64,000 bases of DNA from Odiellus spinosus (taxonomy: Eukaryota > Arthropoda > Arachnida > Opiliones > Phalangiidae), in assembly GCA_963920705.1 (NCBI GenBank), contig OY987237.1, forward strand, positions 7,098,601 to 7,162,600. The letters are read 5' to 3'. Below are positions 39,545-51,293 of this stretch, piece by piece. Under the pieces are notes generated by a model. That model did no database searches, was not told the origin of the DNA, and saw only the letters and a program-made list of their open reading frames with translations. Every line of letters starts with the position of its first letter. Position 1 is the stretch's first letter. The position numbers were made by a program, and so were the translations under genes.

Positions 39545-40438
39545 AAGGGAGAATGAATTTTTTTAGAGTTGTCCTGGAAATAATTGATTATAATTTTAAA
39601 GATGCTGTCAAACGAGGTTTCATATAAAGCTCTTTACAGATTAAAATGAAACTGACTGATTGTTTTGTTGGGGAAGACGATATCACCCCCCCCCCCCACA
39701 CACACACACACCAAATAACGAGGGATATCAGAAGCCGATGAAACCCTCCTTTGAAGTCTATTACTCCCTGGTCTTGTCTACCCCTCTCTGTATGGGTTAG
39801 TTTCAAAAAGCGCGATTCGTACGTCTCCTAACGGTAGATATTTTCGGAGCGGGAGTTCGTCGAGCGAATATCTCTAGCAGCCTTGGAGTTCGTCAAACAA
39901 AACGTCGTCGTTTGTGGAGAGAGAGAATTTCCAATTTTCCGTAGACAGGGGGTATGAAGTAGGACCCCTCCGATCTCGTAAAATTGTGAATTTTACCCAT
40001 ACAGCGAGGAGCGCTATATCGAACATTAGAGTAGTAGACTTCATAGGAGAGTTTCATCGGCTTCTGGATGGATTTGCGTTAAGTATTGGGATGGATTTGG
40101 GTTGGGTTTTGGGATGGATTTCGGATGGGCTGAGATGGATTGCGATGGATTTTGGATGGGTTGGGAGTCCTAATTAGTTCATAAACATCGTCTTTTAGCC
40201 AGTTTGTTATTCTAAATGGAGCTAAGCCTAATTTGTTTTCATAGAAATACGCGGTCATTAAGTTATTATGTTTGAAAGTATTTATATGAAAGAAAGGCTT
40301 AGATCCGAATATAATCCCATGTTATACGTGTGATAAACTATCGATAGGAGCTTAACCTACTTTATAAAATATATAATTATGCATGTTTTTGGTCAGAATT
40401 TCGAAAAAAGAAAAGCTGTTTCATTTCATTCTCCCTTG
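39545..40438. mobile_element. Possible larger TTAAAGGG-type element enclosing F
   Basis: CAAGGGAGAATGAA on the left and TTCATTCTCCCTTG on the right are perfect inversions about 0.9 kb apart, with TCAA-like flanks. The interior includes element F, a C12(AC)n run at 39686-39711 and GGATGGATTT-type simple repeats at 40068-40165. They could instead be two unrelated solo ends. Confidence 0.45.
39729..40066. mobile_element. Element F, 338-bp inverted-repeat element
   Basis: The arms CAGAAGCCGATGAAACCCTC and GTTTCATCGGCTTCTG are inverted over about 35 bp, with a further inner inverted pair (CTGTATGGGTTA / TTACCCATACAG). The terminal 11 bp CAGAAGCCGAT equal those of element E. No clear target duplication was found. 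Confidence 0.65.
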
Positions 40439-41438
40439 AAGTAATTTTGTTAGGAACAGTTTGAGATTTTTATTTCAACACAATTTTTTCGAAGGTCGAA
40501 ATTCTATTCTTTATCGTTTATAGTAGATTTTTTGGGGTCAAAGTTTCCTGTATTGCCATTTTTATAGAAATCATTCCCAATCTACTTTTAAATTGTTGTT
40601 AAGATCAAAGCTAGATCTCCTTGCCATCCTTAGAATGTATACCTTAACCATTTATGGTAAGCGTAGATTTGACAGTAGAGAAAATACGGATTGGCTCTCA
40701 ACGTTGTCATAATGATAGTTATTTGAAATATCCGATCTTCGGTTCCTTTAGATATTTCAAATATCCTTCTTACTCTTATTGCCTGAATTGTTTTCGAGTT
40801 TGCAAAGCGTTAACAGATTGGGTTCTACGTTTTTCCTTTAAAGGGCAAGTCGCCCTTTAAAAAAAAAAACACGATCTTGCATCCGAAGCATTTTGTGGCT
40901 CGACAGAGAGATATTATTTTTAAACATTTTGGACAAATTTTGTCGTTTTTCTTTAAAGGGGGAATGAAACCCTTTTTTTATTGTAGCTTTCTAATTTTTG
41001 TATTAATTTTTAGATAATTAGAATAATTTTAAATCTGATATTGAAGTTTATTCCAAGAATTTTTCTGAGACTTGTCCTATTAGAGCCATTAAGAATTAAA
41101 GAAGGCTTGCCTTTATAGGTACTGAAAAGTTAGATTGTTTGCCACGATGATCTTTTTGCGTGGACATTTTAGGCGTTCAAAGAAGCGGTATTTTGCCGTT
41201 TTTACAAAAAATAATAAATTTAATATTTTATTCGATATATTTTTCGATACACAATATCTCCGTAAAAAAATAAACTTTTAAAGATTTGTTTTTTTCACTT
41301 AACTTTATGGATATATCAATTTGATAGGGGTCTATTCAGTCTCGTTGTATTTCAACGAAAATTTAGTCTTTTTCGAGATAAAAACTGCAATTTTAGGTAC
41401 TTTAGTATCTCTAAAATATTTTTCACCATAATGGTTAG
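40439..41438. other. Unique sequence with short TTAAAGGG signals
   Basis: A small palindrome TTAAAGGGC/GCCCTTTAA lies at 40838-40860 and a solo TTAAAGGGGGAATGAAAC at 40953. No gene seen. Confidence 0.45.
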
Positions 41439-41442
41439 TTAA

Positions 41443-41596
41443 AGGGAGAGTGAAATATATTTTATTTAAATTTAATCGTACAATTTTAGATAATACTGAT
41501 TGGGCGAAACCACGTCTCAGTAAGGTATAATTTGAAATATCTCTAAAATTTAAGACCAAAGAATATAAATTGGAAAAAAAAGCTTTCACCTTCCCT
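41443..41596. mobile_element. Small TTAA-flanked MITE (154 bp)
   Basis: The ends are AGGGAGAGTGAAA and TTTCACCTTCCCT, with TTAA on both sides (41439-41442 and 41597-41600). The interior is AT-rich without coding capacity. Confidence 0.7.
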
Positions 41597-41745
41597 TTAA
41601 TCCGAATTAAATCGCATTTGTGTGAAATTTAAATTTGAGGATTATTCATTTTTGAATTGAAATCGGTATTATAAGACTATCTAAACTATAATAAACGTGA
41701 CTGAATATTTAAAAATATATATTGTCGTGAGAAAATGTGTATTTT

Positions 41746-41748
<3 letters not shown>

Positions 41749-41782
<34 letters not shown>
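41749..41782. repeat. T34 homopolymer
   Basis: Thirty-four consecutive T. The length may be unreliable in the assembly. Confidence 0.9.
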
Positions 41783-41784
<2 letters not shown>

Positions 41785-42164
41785 TATTTCTGATTGCAAC
41801 AAAATCCCCTAATCACGAGAAATTTTTTTGGTAATTTTTCTTAAACTCAACTTTTGATATTTTTTCGCTTATTTCGACTAAAGGATGCTACCCGCAGCGC
41901 CAAGCTTTTAAAGAGAACGTGTAACACAATTTTAAATGAAAATGTAAAGATGTTTTGGGGGGAATTTATTCGCTCAAATTTATTGTTGTGAAAATTTGAA
42001 AAAACAACTTTTAAATTTATATTTTATTCATCTGTCTAGCAATATTAGTTCTAAAACGTTTAAAATATTGAAATTTCGTGCAAAATATTCAAAGAAATCA
42101 ATTAAGCCTTGATGACATTTACATTTTTTAACGAAATAAACATAGTATGAGAAATATTCAAATC

Positions 42165-42700
42165 AAATATTCAAAGATATTTTGTGGAAATAAGGGAAAT
42201 TAATCAATTTATGGAAATTAGGGATATTTTCATTGAAAATTATGGAAATTAGGGAAATTTTTATAGAACATTATGGAAATTAGGGACATTTTCATTAAAC
42301 ATTATGGAAATTAGGGACATTTTCATTAAAAATTATGGAAATTAGGGACATTTTTAAAGAACATTATGGAAATTAGGGACATTTTTAAAGAACATTATGG
42401 AAATTATGGACATTTTTCAAGAACATTATGGAAGTTAGGGACATTTTTAAAGAACATTATGGAAATTAGGGACATTTTTATAATACATTATAGAAATTAA
42501 GGAAATTTTCATAGAAAATCGTGGAAATTAGGGTCTTGTTTCGCAGACAATCGTGGAAATTAAGGTAATTTTTCGCAAACGATCGTGGAAATTAGGTAAA
42601 ATATTTAAACCAATTGTGGATATCATTGAAAATATTTAAACCAATTGTGGATATCATTGAAAATATTTAAAACAATTATAAATGGGTATCATTGAAAATA
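42165..42700 (+). repeat. 31-bp minisatellite with TTATGGAAATTAGGGACATT
   Basis: The best units (42240-42490) are 31 bp. They decay rightwards into AAAATATTTAAACCAATTG units. Confidence 0.92.
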
Positions 42701-43490
42701 TTAATATCTATTTTTTGAAAAATAAAATGTTAAATAAAAGACACGTACGTTACAGAGATTAGATATAGCTCGAAAACTCCCAAATTTGCCCCTAATACAT
42801 TCAGAAATGCTCTAATATAATACGTTTCACCCTCTCTTAAATTACGCCCGCGTGTCGACGAGAATGTCTGAATTTGTATGGAAAAACATTCCACAACTCG
42901 GGTTCATCTCGCTAATAAATTCCACTAAACCAAACCCATAACGGCGTTGCCCAAATTAATTCGTAATAAATAATTTTGTCCATTCTTCGACGTGAAATGA
43001 ACTTGATAAAAATGAAAACCTGAACTAGCCCTCAGTCGGATTATTAATGTACGCTAGTTGCCTCCCCCACTCGAAGCGTTTGAACTAGGTTTTTATCGCC
43101 CCCTGGGGGGCCACGAGCCAAGATTTGGCCAAAATATTATTCATTAATTAGCAATTAAGAATTTCACGCCATGGAACGTGACTACCAGATACGCGTACAC
43201 CAAAAGATCTCCAGTCTACACACTTTGAAAGAATACAAAATTATTCTTTCATCTTTTTAACGCTTCATAAAGGCTTAGTTACACTATTTAACTCCAAATC
43301 TAGGTAAGATACATTTTATCTGGATCTACCCTAATTATTAAAAGAAAATTATACAAATTTTTTTCATTTTATACGCTTCTAAACGTATTTGATTGGTTTT
43401 AATGCGAATTTAATTAGTTTAATCAAAATAATTTCTAAGGTAAAGCTAATCCAAAGAATAAGAATCTAATCCTAATTTAATTCAGAATAA
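42701..43490. other. Unique sequence with a CTCF-like site
   Basis: TCGCCCCCTGGGGG at 43096-43109 is, on the minus strand, a 12 of 14 match to the CTCF consensus. No gene seen. Confidence 0.35.
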
Positions 43491-43509
43491 TAGGTTTTAA
43501 TCCAAAATA

Positions 43510-44025
43510 ATTGATTTTAATGAAAAATCCAAAATAATCTGTTTTTAACGCAAAATAGTGGGTTTTTAACGCAAAATAGTGGGTTTTTAACGCAAAATGT
43601 AATCGTTTTTAGTTCGAAATATAATCGGTTTTACTCCTCAAATATAATCGGTTTTACCCCTCAAATATAAACGGTTTTACTCCTCAAATATAATCGGTTT
43701 TACCCCTCAAATATAAACGGTTTTACCCCTCAAATATAATCTATTTTACCCCTCAAATATAATCGGTTTTACCCCTCAAATATAATCGGTTTTACCCCTC
43801 AAATATAATCGGTTTTACCCCTCAAATATAATCGGTTTTACCCCTCAAATATAATCGGTTTTACCCCTCAAATATAATCGGTTTTACCCCTCAAATATAA
43901 TCGGTTTTACCCCTCAAATATAATCGGTTTTACCCCTCAAATATAATCGGTTTTACCCCTCAAATATAATCGGTTTTACCCCTCAAATATAATCGATTTT
44001 TACCCCTCAAATATAATCAGTTTTA
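43510..44025 (+). repeat. 23-bp minisatellite with TTTTACCCCTCAAATATAAT
   Basis: About 18 units of TTTTACCCCTCAAATATAAT plus CGG from 43625 to 44020, nearly identical in the middle. They are preceded by GGGTTTTTAACGCAAAATAG units. Confidence 0.95.
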
Positions 44026-44403
44026 TATTTTAGGTTTCCATAACATTACTAATTAAGTAATACAATTTTATTCAAAATCTCAATTTAATATTTTTGAAAA
44101 CAAAAAAAGGCGCAACTAAGTGCTTCAAATTTATGTTCATTGTTATTATGATGGTTGCACGGATTTTTAAAAAGGGAAAGCTGAAAATTTAAGAGAGCTA
44201 GGATAATTTAAATGCAGCCCTAGAGGGGGCGTTAAACTTGACAGAGAAAAAAAATATATATATAAAATGTGTTATAATTTAAATATACGAATTGTTTTAA
44301 ATATGGGTTTTTAGCTTGGGATGCCTAGATTATTATACTAACACACATATATTTTTACACGTTTTAGTGGTGAAATATTAGTAAGTTTATGTTTGGCTAT
44401 TAC

Positions 44404-45242
44404 CAGAAGCCGATCACATAGGAAGTTTACATCTCCGCTCCGCTTCAAACCCGTCTTTGACGGGTAATCTAGATTTTTAGGCTACAACTCGCCACCTATC
44501 GGGGGATGTCGCAAACTTCGGCACCGATTTCTAGGGTTGCCAGCTAGCGAGAGAAACGAGAACTAAATCAAGGCGTGTCTTATTTCTATAAGCCAATCAT
44601 ACCATAACTAAAATTTCACCCCCCCCCCCTTAGAGGAAACGAGACTAGCTGAAGATAGACTGCGACGCGGCCGCAGCGGCGTGACCGTATGTTTTCAGTT
44701 TCGGCGGCGGCATGCCGAGTTTTTTACCAGGCGACGGCGTAAGCCATGAACTGCGGGGTTTATCGGCGTTATGTCGCGTCTCTCAGCCCTCCCATGAACG
44801 AGCCTGGGCAGAATTTTCAATTTTACTTTTACTTTCGTGGTTTCCCAGGGACGATCTCTCACCGTACCTGCACTTCGTGGCCAGTCGACAGCCGCTTACC
44901 ACTGTTGGCAGAGTCACGCTCAACTTTTTTAAGTTTTACGGATCATATTGAAAAGTTAAACTACGGTCTGCGCGTAATCGGCGGTGTCGGAGTCTACAGT
45001 CTACACTGGAAAACAAGTCACGTGCTCAAACTGCTAGTCATTGGTCGATATATTTGTGGGCTGGCCTTATATGCCCCCTATGCAATTCCCCCTACTTTAG
45101 GATTTCACGAGAGAGGAAAAACGAAAAATGAAAATTTTGAAGGGGTGCTGGAAATTTAAACCCCTTCTCGCAAATCTTTCCGTCAAAGATGGTTACTATA
45201 GAAAGCATTACAGATGTAAACTTCCTGTGTGATCTGCTTCTG
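44404..45242. mobile_element. Element E, 839 bp, 7-bp duplication CTATTAC, GC-rich cargo
   Basis: Terminal repeats of 31 bp with two mismatches begin CAGAAGCCGATCACATAGGA. CTATTAC flanks both ends exactly (44397-44403 and 45243-45249). A second inverted pair around GTCTTTGACGG is subterminal. The interior (44640-45130) is CpG-rich with a GCGGCCGC site. It holds a 137-codon frame (44746-45159) that I do not recognise and that has no transposase motif. CA...TG ends, 31-bp repeats and a 7-bp duplication are reminiscent of P-type elements (inference). Confidence 0.88.
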
Positions 45243-45249
45243 CTATTAC

Positions 45250-45779
45250 GTCTTCAGTTAAAAACGTAAAATAACTGGTTGTATTTGTGACAAGGAATTT
45301 TTAATTTCTTGGCCAATCCCGAACCTTAATTTTTTTTAAAGCTAAAGATCGTTGAACTATCTTTTGTTCATTATGAACTTTAAAATTAATTGTTACGTAG
45401 AATTTTTTACACGATTATGACGGGGGAAATATTCAATTAAGTCATGTATGAGAGTTAAATATTTTTTTCCTCAAATTATAAATTATAATTAACTTTTTCA
45501 AAATTAAGGATTATAATTTATACCTTCTACTGTGGTAATGAACTTTAAATTTTTAATAAATTTATAATGTAAAATTATAATTAAATTTATGGAACTACAT
45601 TTAATTGGTCCAAAATAATTTAAATTGTTGAAATTGAGGAAGTAATTACTATATGAAGTTTTTATAGTGATCTAATCGTTATTAAAATTAGTCCACGCCC
45701 TTTAAATAGTTTAGAATATAGGTACTCTATATGGCCTAAATTATAAGATCCTTGGTCTAAAAATAATATAAGAATTTTT
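45250..45779. other. AT-rich sequence, no gene seen
   Basis: Nothing recognisable beyond the AT-richness. Confidence 0.45.
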
Positions 45780-46410
45780 ATATTTTTAACTCGTAAACTA
45801 ATTGGCCGAGATTATTTTTAATTGTCAAGTTTGATTGGGCTTCAATTCCACAAAGTTTCATTCGCTAGAGAAATTTCCAGTTGGAGTTAATTCATTTCTT
45901 TGTTAAGCCTTGGTTTATCAACTAATGAACTTATTGTAATTTTATCTCGTAAGAGAATCATCCGATATTTTTTCCAACTTGTCACTTTGATAGCATATTA
46001 ATGTGTCTTTAATTCTACAAAGTTTCATTCGCTAGTGAAATTTTCAGTAGAACTTATCTCCTGTTTTAGTTAAGCCTTGGCTAATCATCGAATGAACTTA
46101 AGCCTTGGTTTATCAACGAATGAGCTTAATGTAATTTTATCTCGCCAGAAAATCATTAGATATTTTTTCACTTGTCAGTTTGATAGCTTATTAATATATC
46201 TTCAATTTTAACAAGTTAGATTCGCTAGAAAAATTTGGAAGTAGAAGTTAACTATTTTTTTAGTTAAGCCTTGGCTAATCAACAAAATAATGTAATATTA
46301 ACTCGCAAGAGAATCATCGGAGATTTTTTTTCAATTTGTAAGTTTCATAATAAGTTAAGGTAGCTTCAATTCCAAAGTTAAATTATATCTTAACTAAGCC
46401 TTGGCTTAAA
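45780..46410 (+). repeat. Tandem array J, second locus
   Basis: About four units share TTAAGCCTTGG, TAATTTTATCTCG and TTCAATTCCACAAAGTTTCA with the array at 11076-11930. Confidence 0.8.
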
Positions 46411-47930
46411 TATTTCGATAAATCTTAACAGAGTTTAATTAAAATTTTTCAGTTTTAAATTTAATAACCCTTTAAATCCTCAAAGCTTCGTAATATTGTA
46501 ATACATATTTCTCAATACACTTAGGGTTAAAGAACTTATCTTCAAATTAAACATTATATAGTTTATAAAACACATCGAGTCATTCTTGGGGTGTTTAATT
46601 TTAATCCTAAACTTGAAATTTAAACTTAACGGTACCTCGATCGAGCATAAAATTACGTTCAACAAAGGCGTTTATTGTTACGTAAAAATACTTGGATAAA
46701 AATCGAGATAAAATCTTAAAAGTATTGTGTTTAAGGCGTGGTTATGTATATACATCAAACATTATGAAAAGTAATACAAGTATCATCATCATCAACACTT
46801 TCGAAAAAAGAAACGACGCGATTATTATCTCATGCTCAGCTAAAACCGCGAATAGTTTGAACTATTTTTAAAATTTACCATGTTTAACATTTTGTATTCA
46901 TACGCTCCAGTTATAACTTCATTGTAATCAAAACCAGGGCGACAAAACAAGCAACTCTTTCAGTACACTTGAGTTTAAATGAAAACTGCCGTTTCTTTTA
47001 TTTTTTATTTTTATATTTTTCAAAAAACATTTTATCACGCGTTTGAACATTTTCATGTCGATCTTCAATAATAATACTCTTTCTTCGAGGCAGAAATCGC
47101 ACTTTCTTTTTGATATAATTGTCCATATCGAAGAGCCCAAACGTTCCATAGGAATTTAGGCATTCTGCTCAGAAAAGTGGCCGACTCAAAATATCGTGGA
47201 AGAGTCCAAACCACTCGAGCCAGACAGGGGTGATGACTTTTTCCGCTTTTTTAAGTAATGGGCTATGACGTAAAATTGTACCTTTGCTTATAGTATTAAG
47301 CTACGTTTACTTTTATTGAATAAAATAATAGACTTTTGATAAAACTGATAGGTTTTTTAACTGGTTCTATGCCTAAATCGGATTAAGGAATTTCTCACAA
47401 TTATTTATAACCATTCTTTCAATAGTTTTCACCAAAGTAATAATTAAAAAATCCAATTTTGGTAAAAATAACTTTGTTTTTTCTTTCCAATTAAAAAAAA
47501 TTTAAATAATTTTTATTTTTAACATCTTTCCCAAATTCTTGGAGGCCGTTTGGGTTCTTCTTTTACCGAAATATCGCTTCCTATAACGTATATTTGGCGA
47601 TTATTTTATCCACGAACTACTTTTATTTCTACTAGATTTAACATTGCGTGTTAATCCGCCAAAAAAAGGGGGGGGGGATGTTTTTCTTCAGTTATATTTC
47701 AAAGGAATCTTTCAAATATACATTTACCGACAAAGAGTTGTTTTGATACCATAATCGATATTTGATAGTCTCATAGCTTGTACGGGAAGAAATTGTTAAT
47801 GAAAGAATCTACAGTGAAGGAGAGATTGAAGGGTAAATTTAACTCCATGTTTTTTATCTTCTTCGCGTATTTCATTCATTTAGGCTCATTGGATATAGTT
47901 TAAAAAGTATCATCTTAGTTGTTCGTCGTG
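46411..47930. other. AT-rich sequence, no gene seen
   Basis: It holds the second SINE-like repeat copy and a G9 run near 47670. The minus frames at 46480 and 46928 match nothing I know. Confidence 0.45.
47198..47270 (-). repeat. Dispersed short repeat, possibly SINE-like, copy 2
   Basis: Reverse complement of 4543-4615. Confidence 0.55.
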
Positions 47931-47934
47931 TTAA

Positions 47935-48347
47935 AGGGAGAATGCAACCTAACCAAGTGCATTATTATTTAAATAGGCCTAATCCACTAGTGACAAAAAA
48001 TTACGAACAAATATTAAACTAGAAATAAATTTAAAACTTACCCGGAAAATAGGCTTAGCGGGATTCATGGAGATCAGCTGATTTCCTCGCGTAGAATATC
48101 TAGCGACCAATCGAACGCGATTGTAAGTCTCGTGGAGATCTCGCGTGAACGACGGGCCTTCGCTTATTGGTCGCTAGAACTTACACGGAGGCAATTCAGC
48201 TGATCTCCATGAATCCCGCTAAGCCTATTTTCCGGATAAGTTTTAAATTTATTTCTAGTTTTATTTTTGTTATGTAAACTTTTTTATTGTGGATTAGGCC
48301 TATTTTAACGATAAGAAATAGATAGAATGTTAGGTTACATTCTCCCT
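47935..48347 (+). mobile_element. MITE A, copy 8 (best preserved)
   Basis: It begins AGGGAGAATGCAACC after TTAA (47931-47934) and ends GGTTACATTCTCCCT followed by TTGC. The arms AGGCTTAGCGGGATTCATGG / inverse and AGATCAGCTGATTTCC / inverse are nearly perfect. Confidence 0.88.
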
Positions 48348-48849
48348 TTGCGTATTAACGCACTTATCACGAACTTATTTTTGAATCTCTGTTTGGTGGT
48401 TATTTTGGAAAACCGGAAAGAAACTTAACTATACTCATCAAAAAAAGGGAACGGTTTTACTGGTAATTTTCACCCTATCATCATTTGGTCAGACTTGCAA
48501 TTTTTTATTTTTATTTTTACTACGGTACTTTGATGGTTGTAAATTTGAAGATCACGAAGTATATTTTGCCCTCTTATACTTTTTGGCAAAAAAAAGGGGT
48601 TTACGGTAGTTTTTTACTCAAGGACGTGTTGTCCACTTAAATCAGAAAGTGATACAGGAATTTACAAGAAATTATTCATAGGGTGAACGTTAAAATATTT
48701 TTTTTTACGGGAAGTTCAAATTTAATATCTCGCGTGGGGTGCGCTGTTGATTGGAATTTTGAATTAATATTGACCCTGTATTTTATGCTCTAGAGGAATT
48801 TTAGATTAATCTGGCTTTCGGAATATTAATTGGAAAAAAGTTATGGTTA

Positions 48850-49275
48850 GTAATTTTATGGTAATATTAATAAATTCGCGGTATTATTAATAAATTCGCG
48901 GTATTAATAATGAATTGGCGGTATTATTAATAAATTTGTGGTATTATTAATAAATTGGCGGTATTATTAATAAATTGGCGGTATTATTAATAAATTCGCG
49001 GTATTATTAATAAATTCGCGGTATTATTAATAAATTCGCGGTATTATTATAAAATTGGCGGTATTATTAATAAATTCGCGGTATTATTAATAAATTCGCA
49101 GTATTATTAATAAATTGGCGGTATTATTAATAAATTCGCGGTATTATTAATAAATTCGCGGTATTATTAATAAATTCGCGGTATTATTAATAAATTGGCG
49201 GTATTATTAATAAATTGGCGGTATTATTAATAAATTCGCGGTATTATTAATAAACTGGCGGTATTATTAATAAAT
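48850..49275 (+). repeat. 20-bp minisatellite GTATTATTAATAAATTCGCG
   Basis: About 20 units in exact 20-bp register, alternating TTCGCG and TTGGCG variants. Confidence 0.96.
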
Positions 49276-49339
49276 TGGATCTATTATTAATATATTGTTA
49301 AATTCGTAATAACATTATAAAATTGAAAATAAGATTAGT

Positions 49340-49700
49340 CAATTTTGCCATATGTTTTTAATCAATTTTTGCCATATATTTTTAATCAATTTTTGCACTA
49401 TATTTTTAATCAATTTTTGCCATATATTTTTTATCAATTTTTGCCATATATTTTTAATCAATTTTTGCCATATATTTTTAACCAATTTTGCCATATATTT
49501 TTAATCAATTTTGCCATATATTTTTAATCAATTTTGCAATATATTTTTAATCAATTTGCCACACATTATTAATCAATTTGCCATATATTATTAATCAATT
49601 GACCATACATTATTAATCAATTGACCATACATTATTAATCAATTGACCATACATTATTAATCAATTTGCGATATATTATTAATAAGTTCATAAAAACTTT
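49340..49700 (+). repeat. 21-24 bp minisatellite with CCATATATTTTTAATCAATT
   Basis: About 15 units, shortening rightwards to CATTATTAATCAATTGACC. The open frame across it is a repeat artefact. Confidence 0.93.
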
Positions 49701-50409
49701 AATAATATCATGACATTAACTTATTAATAAGTACATAATAATATTAATAAGTACATGATAATATTAATAAAACCAATATATTCATTACGAACCATATTTT
49801 ATCATATTATTTATATTCAAAAAAACTAAAATATAATTGACGATTATATTAAAATTAATTGTTTAATTATGGGAGACCTGTAATTTATAATTAATAAATA
49901 AAATTTAAATGTACTCACCGTTTAAAAAATGATTCGACCAATTTGAACACCTTTTGTCTATAGTTGTAACTAAAACTAAAATCACAAATACAATTAAATC
50001 AAAATTCTCAATATCATAAAATTTTTAAGTTCTTGAAAAAAATGTCCAAAAAGGCAAATTTCGCGACTTGGGACTGCGATTTATGTGACCAATTTAAATT
50101 CTTATATAAATTTGCGAATCAAGACTAAAAAATTGTTTGTTAGATCCCCGAAAAACTGTGGTCCTTGCCCGATTACAATTTCAACAAGAAATGTTTATTC
50201 TCGTCTAAGAAGCTACTTTAGAAAGACTTATTCGCAGCTCAGGGTGCGACCAGCTGAGAACAGTCTCTAAGATAGACACGGGTCTGTTTTCTCCGCCCCT
50301 TTAGGCTTCCAACTCCTCCCCTTTGAAGTAAATTCTCTGTAGTAAACGGTAGCGTGTACATAATACATATATTTAAAGGAAAACTATTACAGCTGAGTTC
50401 GTAGTACAC
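49701..50409. other. Unique sequence, no gene seen
   Basis: No gene supported. Short frames at 50085 and 50239 on opposite strands are unremarkable. Confidence 0.4.
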
Positions 50410-51000
50410 GACCTGGAATATTCGGGAATTTAAATAGATATCCAAAAGATCAGGGAAAGTCGGGGAATTTAAAAAGGAACACAAAAGGGTCAGGGAAAAT
50501 TCAGGGAATTTAAAAATGAACCTTGAAGGTCAGGAACCAGTCATGGAATTTAAAAAGGAACTCTTAAGGTCAGGGAAAAGTCAGGGAATTTAAAAATGAG
50601 CCTTGAAGGTCAGGGAACAGTCATGGAATTTAAAAAGGAACTCTTAAGGTCAGGGAAAAGTCAGGGAATTTAAACATGAGCCTTGATGAAGGTCAGGGAA
50701 CAGTCATGGAATTTAAAAAGGAACTCTTAAGGTCAGGGAAAAGTCATTGAATTTAAAAAGGAACCCTGAAGGTCAGGGAACAGTCATGGAATTTAAAAAG
50801 GAACTCTTAAGGTCAGGGAAAAGCCAGGGGATTTTAAAAGGGACCCTGAAAGTCAGGGAATTAAAAAAAAAAAAAAAAACTCTAAAGTTCGGGGAAAATC
50901 AGCAAATTTAAAAAAGAACGCAAAAGGTCAGAGAACAGTCAGGGAATTCAAAAAAGATCCCGAAAGGTCAGGGAAAAGTAAGGGAAATGAACCATTTCGT
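50410..51000 (+). repeat. GTCAGGG minisatellite K, locus 4, with higher-order unit
   Basis: A composite unit of about 60-65 bp recurs (50540-50830): AACTCTTAAGGTCAGGGAAA, AGTCAGGGAATTTAAA, then CCTTGAAGGTCAGGGAACAG, TCATGGAATTTAAAAAGG. Confidence 0.9.
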
Positions 51001-51129
51001 TAGGGATCAAGGATAGGTTGACCTTAAATAATTATTTTTAAGGTGAAAATATTCACCCAAAGATTCATTTTATTTGCATTAGCTGTGGCAATGGAGTTCA
51101 TCAGATTGGTTCGATTTAATACTTACTTA

Positions 51130-51289
51130 CATTACTTACATTCAAACTTAACCAAAACTTAAGAAATTAATCTAAACACCAAAAACTTGTCTAATAATTG
51201 TTCAAAAATTCCCAAATACGTTTTTTTGGCATCCGGTGATTCCGAAGATAAATTCAAAGACTGTTCCATTTTTACCTCCAAGTTTCCCT
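51130..51289 (+). mobile_element. MITE B, copy 5 (right half)
   Basis: TTGTCTAATAATTGTTC, TTTGGCATCCGGTGATTCCG and CTCCAAGTTTCCCT, followed by TTAA (51290-51293). The left half is absent. Confidence 0.72.
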
Positions 51290-51293
51290 TTAA

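Noticed and set aside
39914..40177. 87-codon frame with repeated GWxxDG
   Set aside because: Derived from element F and a GGATGGATTT simple repeat.
44746..45159. 137-codon frame as a host gene
   Set aside because: It lies wholly inside element E and matches no family I know. Reported as element interior only.
49345..49527. 60-codon frame with repeated NQFLPYIF
   Set aside because: Translation of a 24-bp minisatellite.
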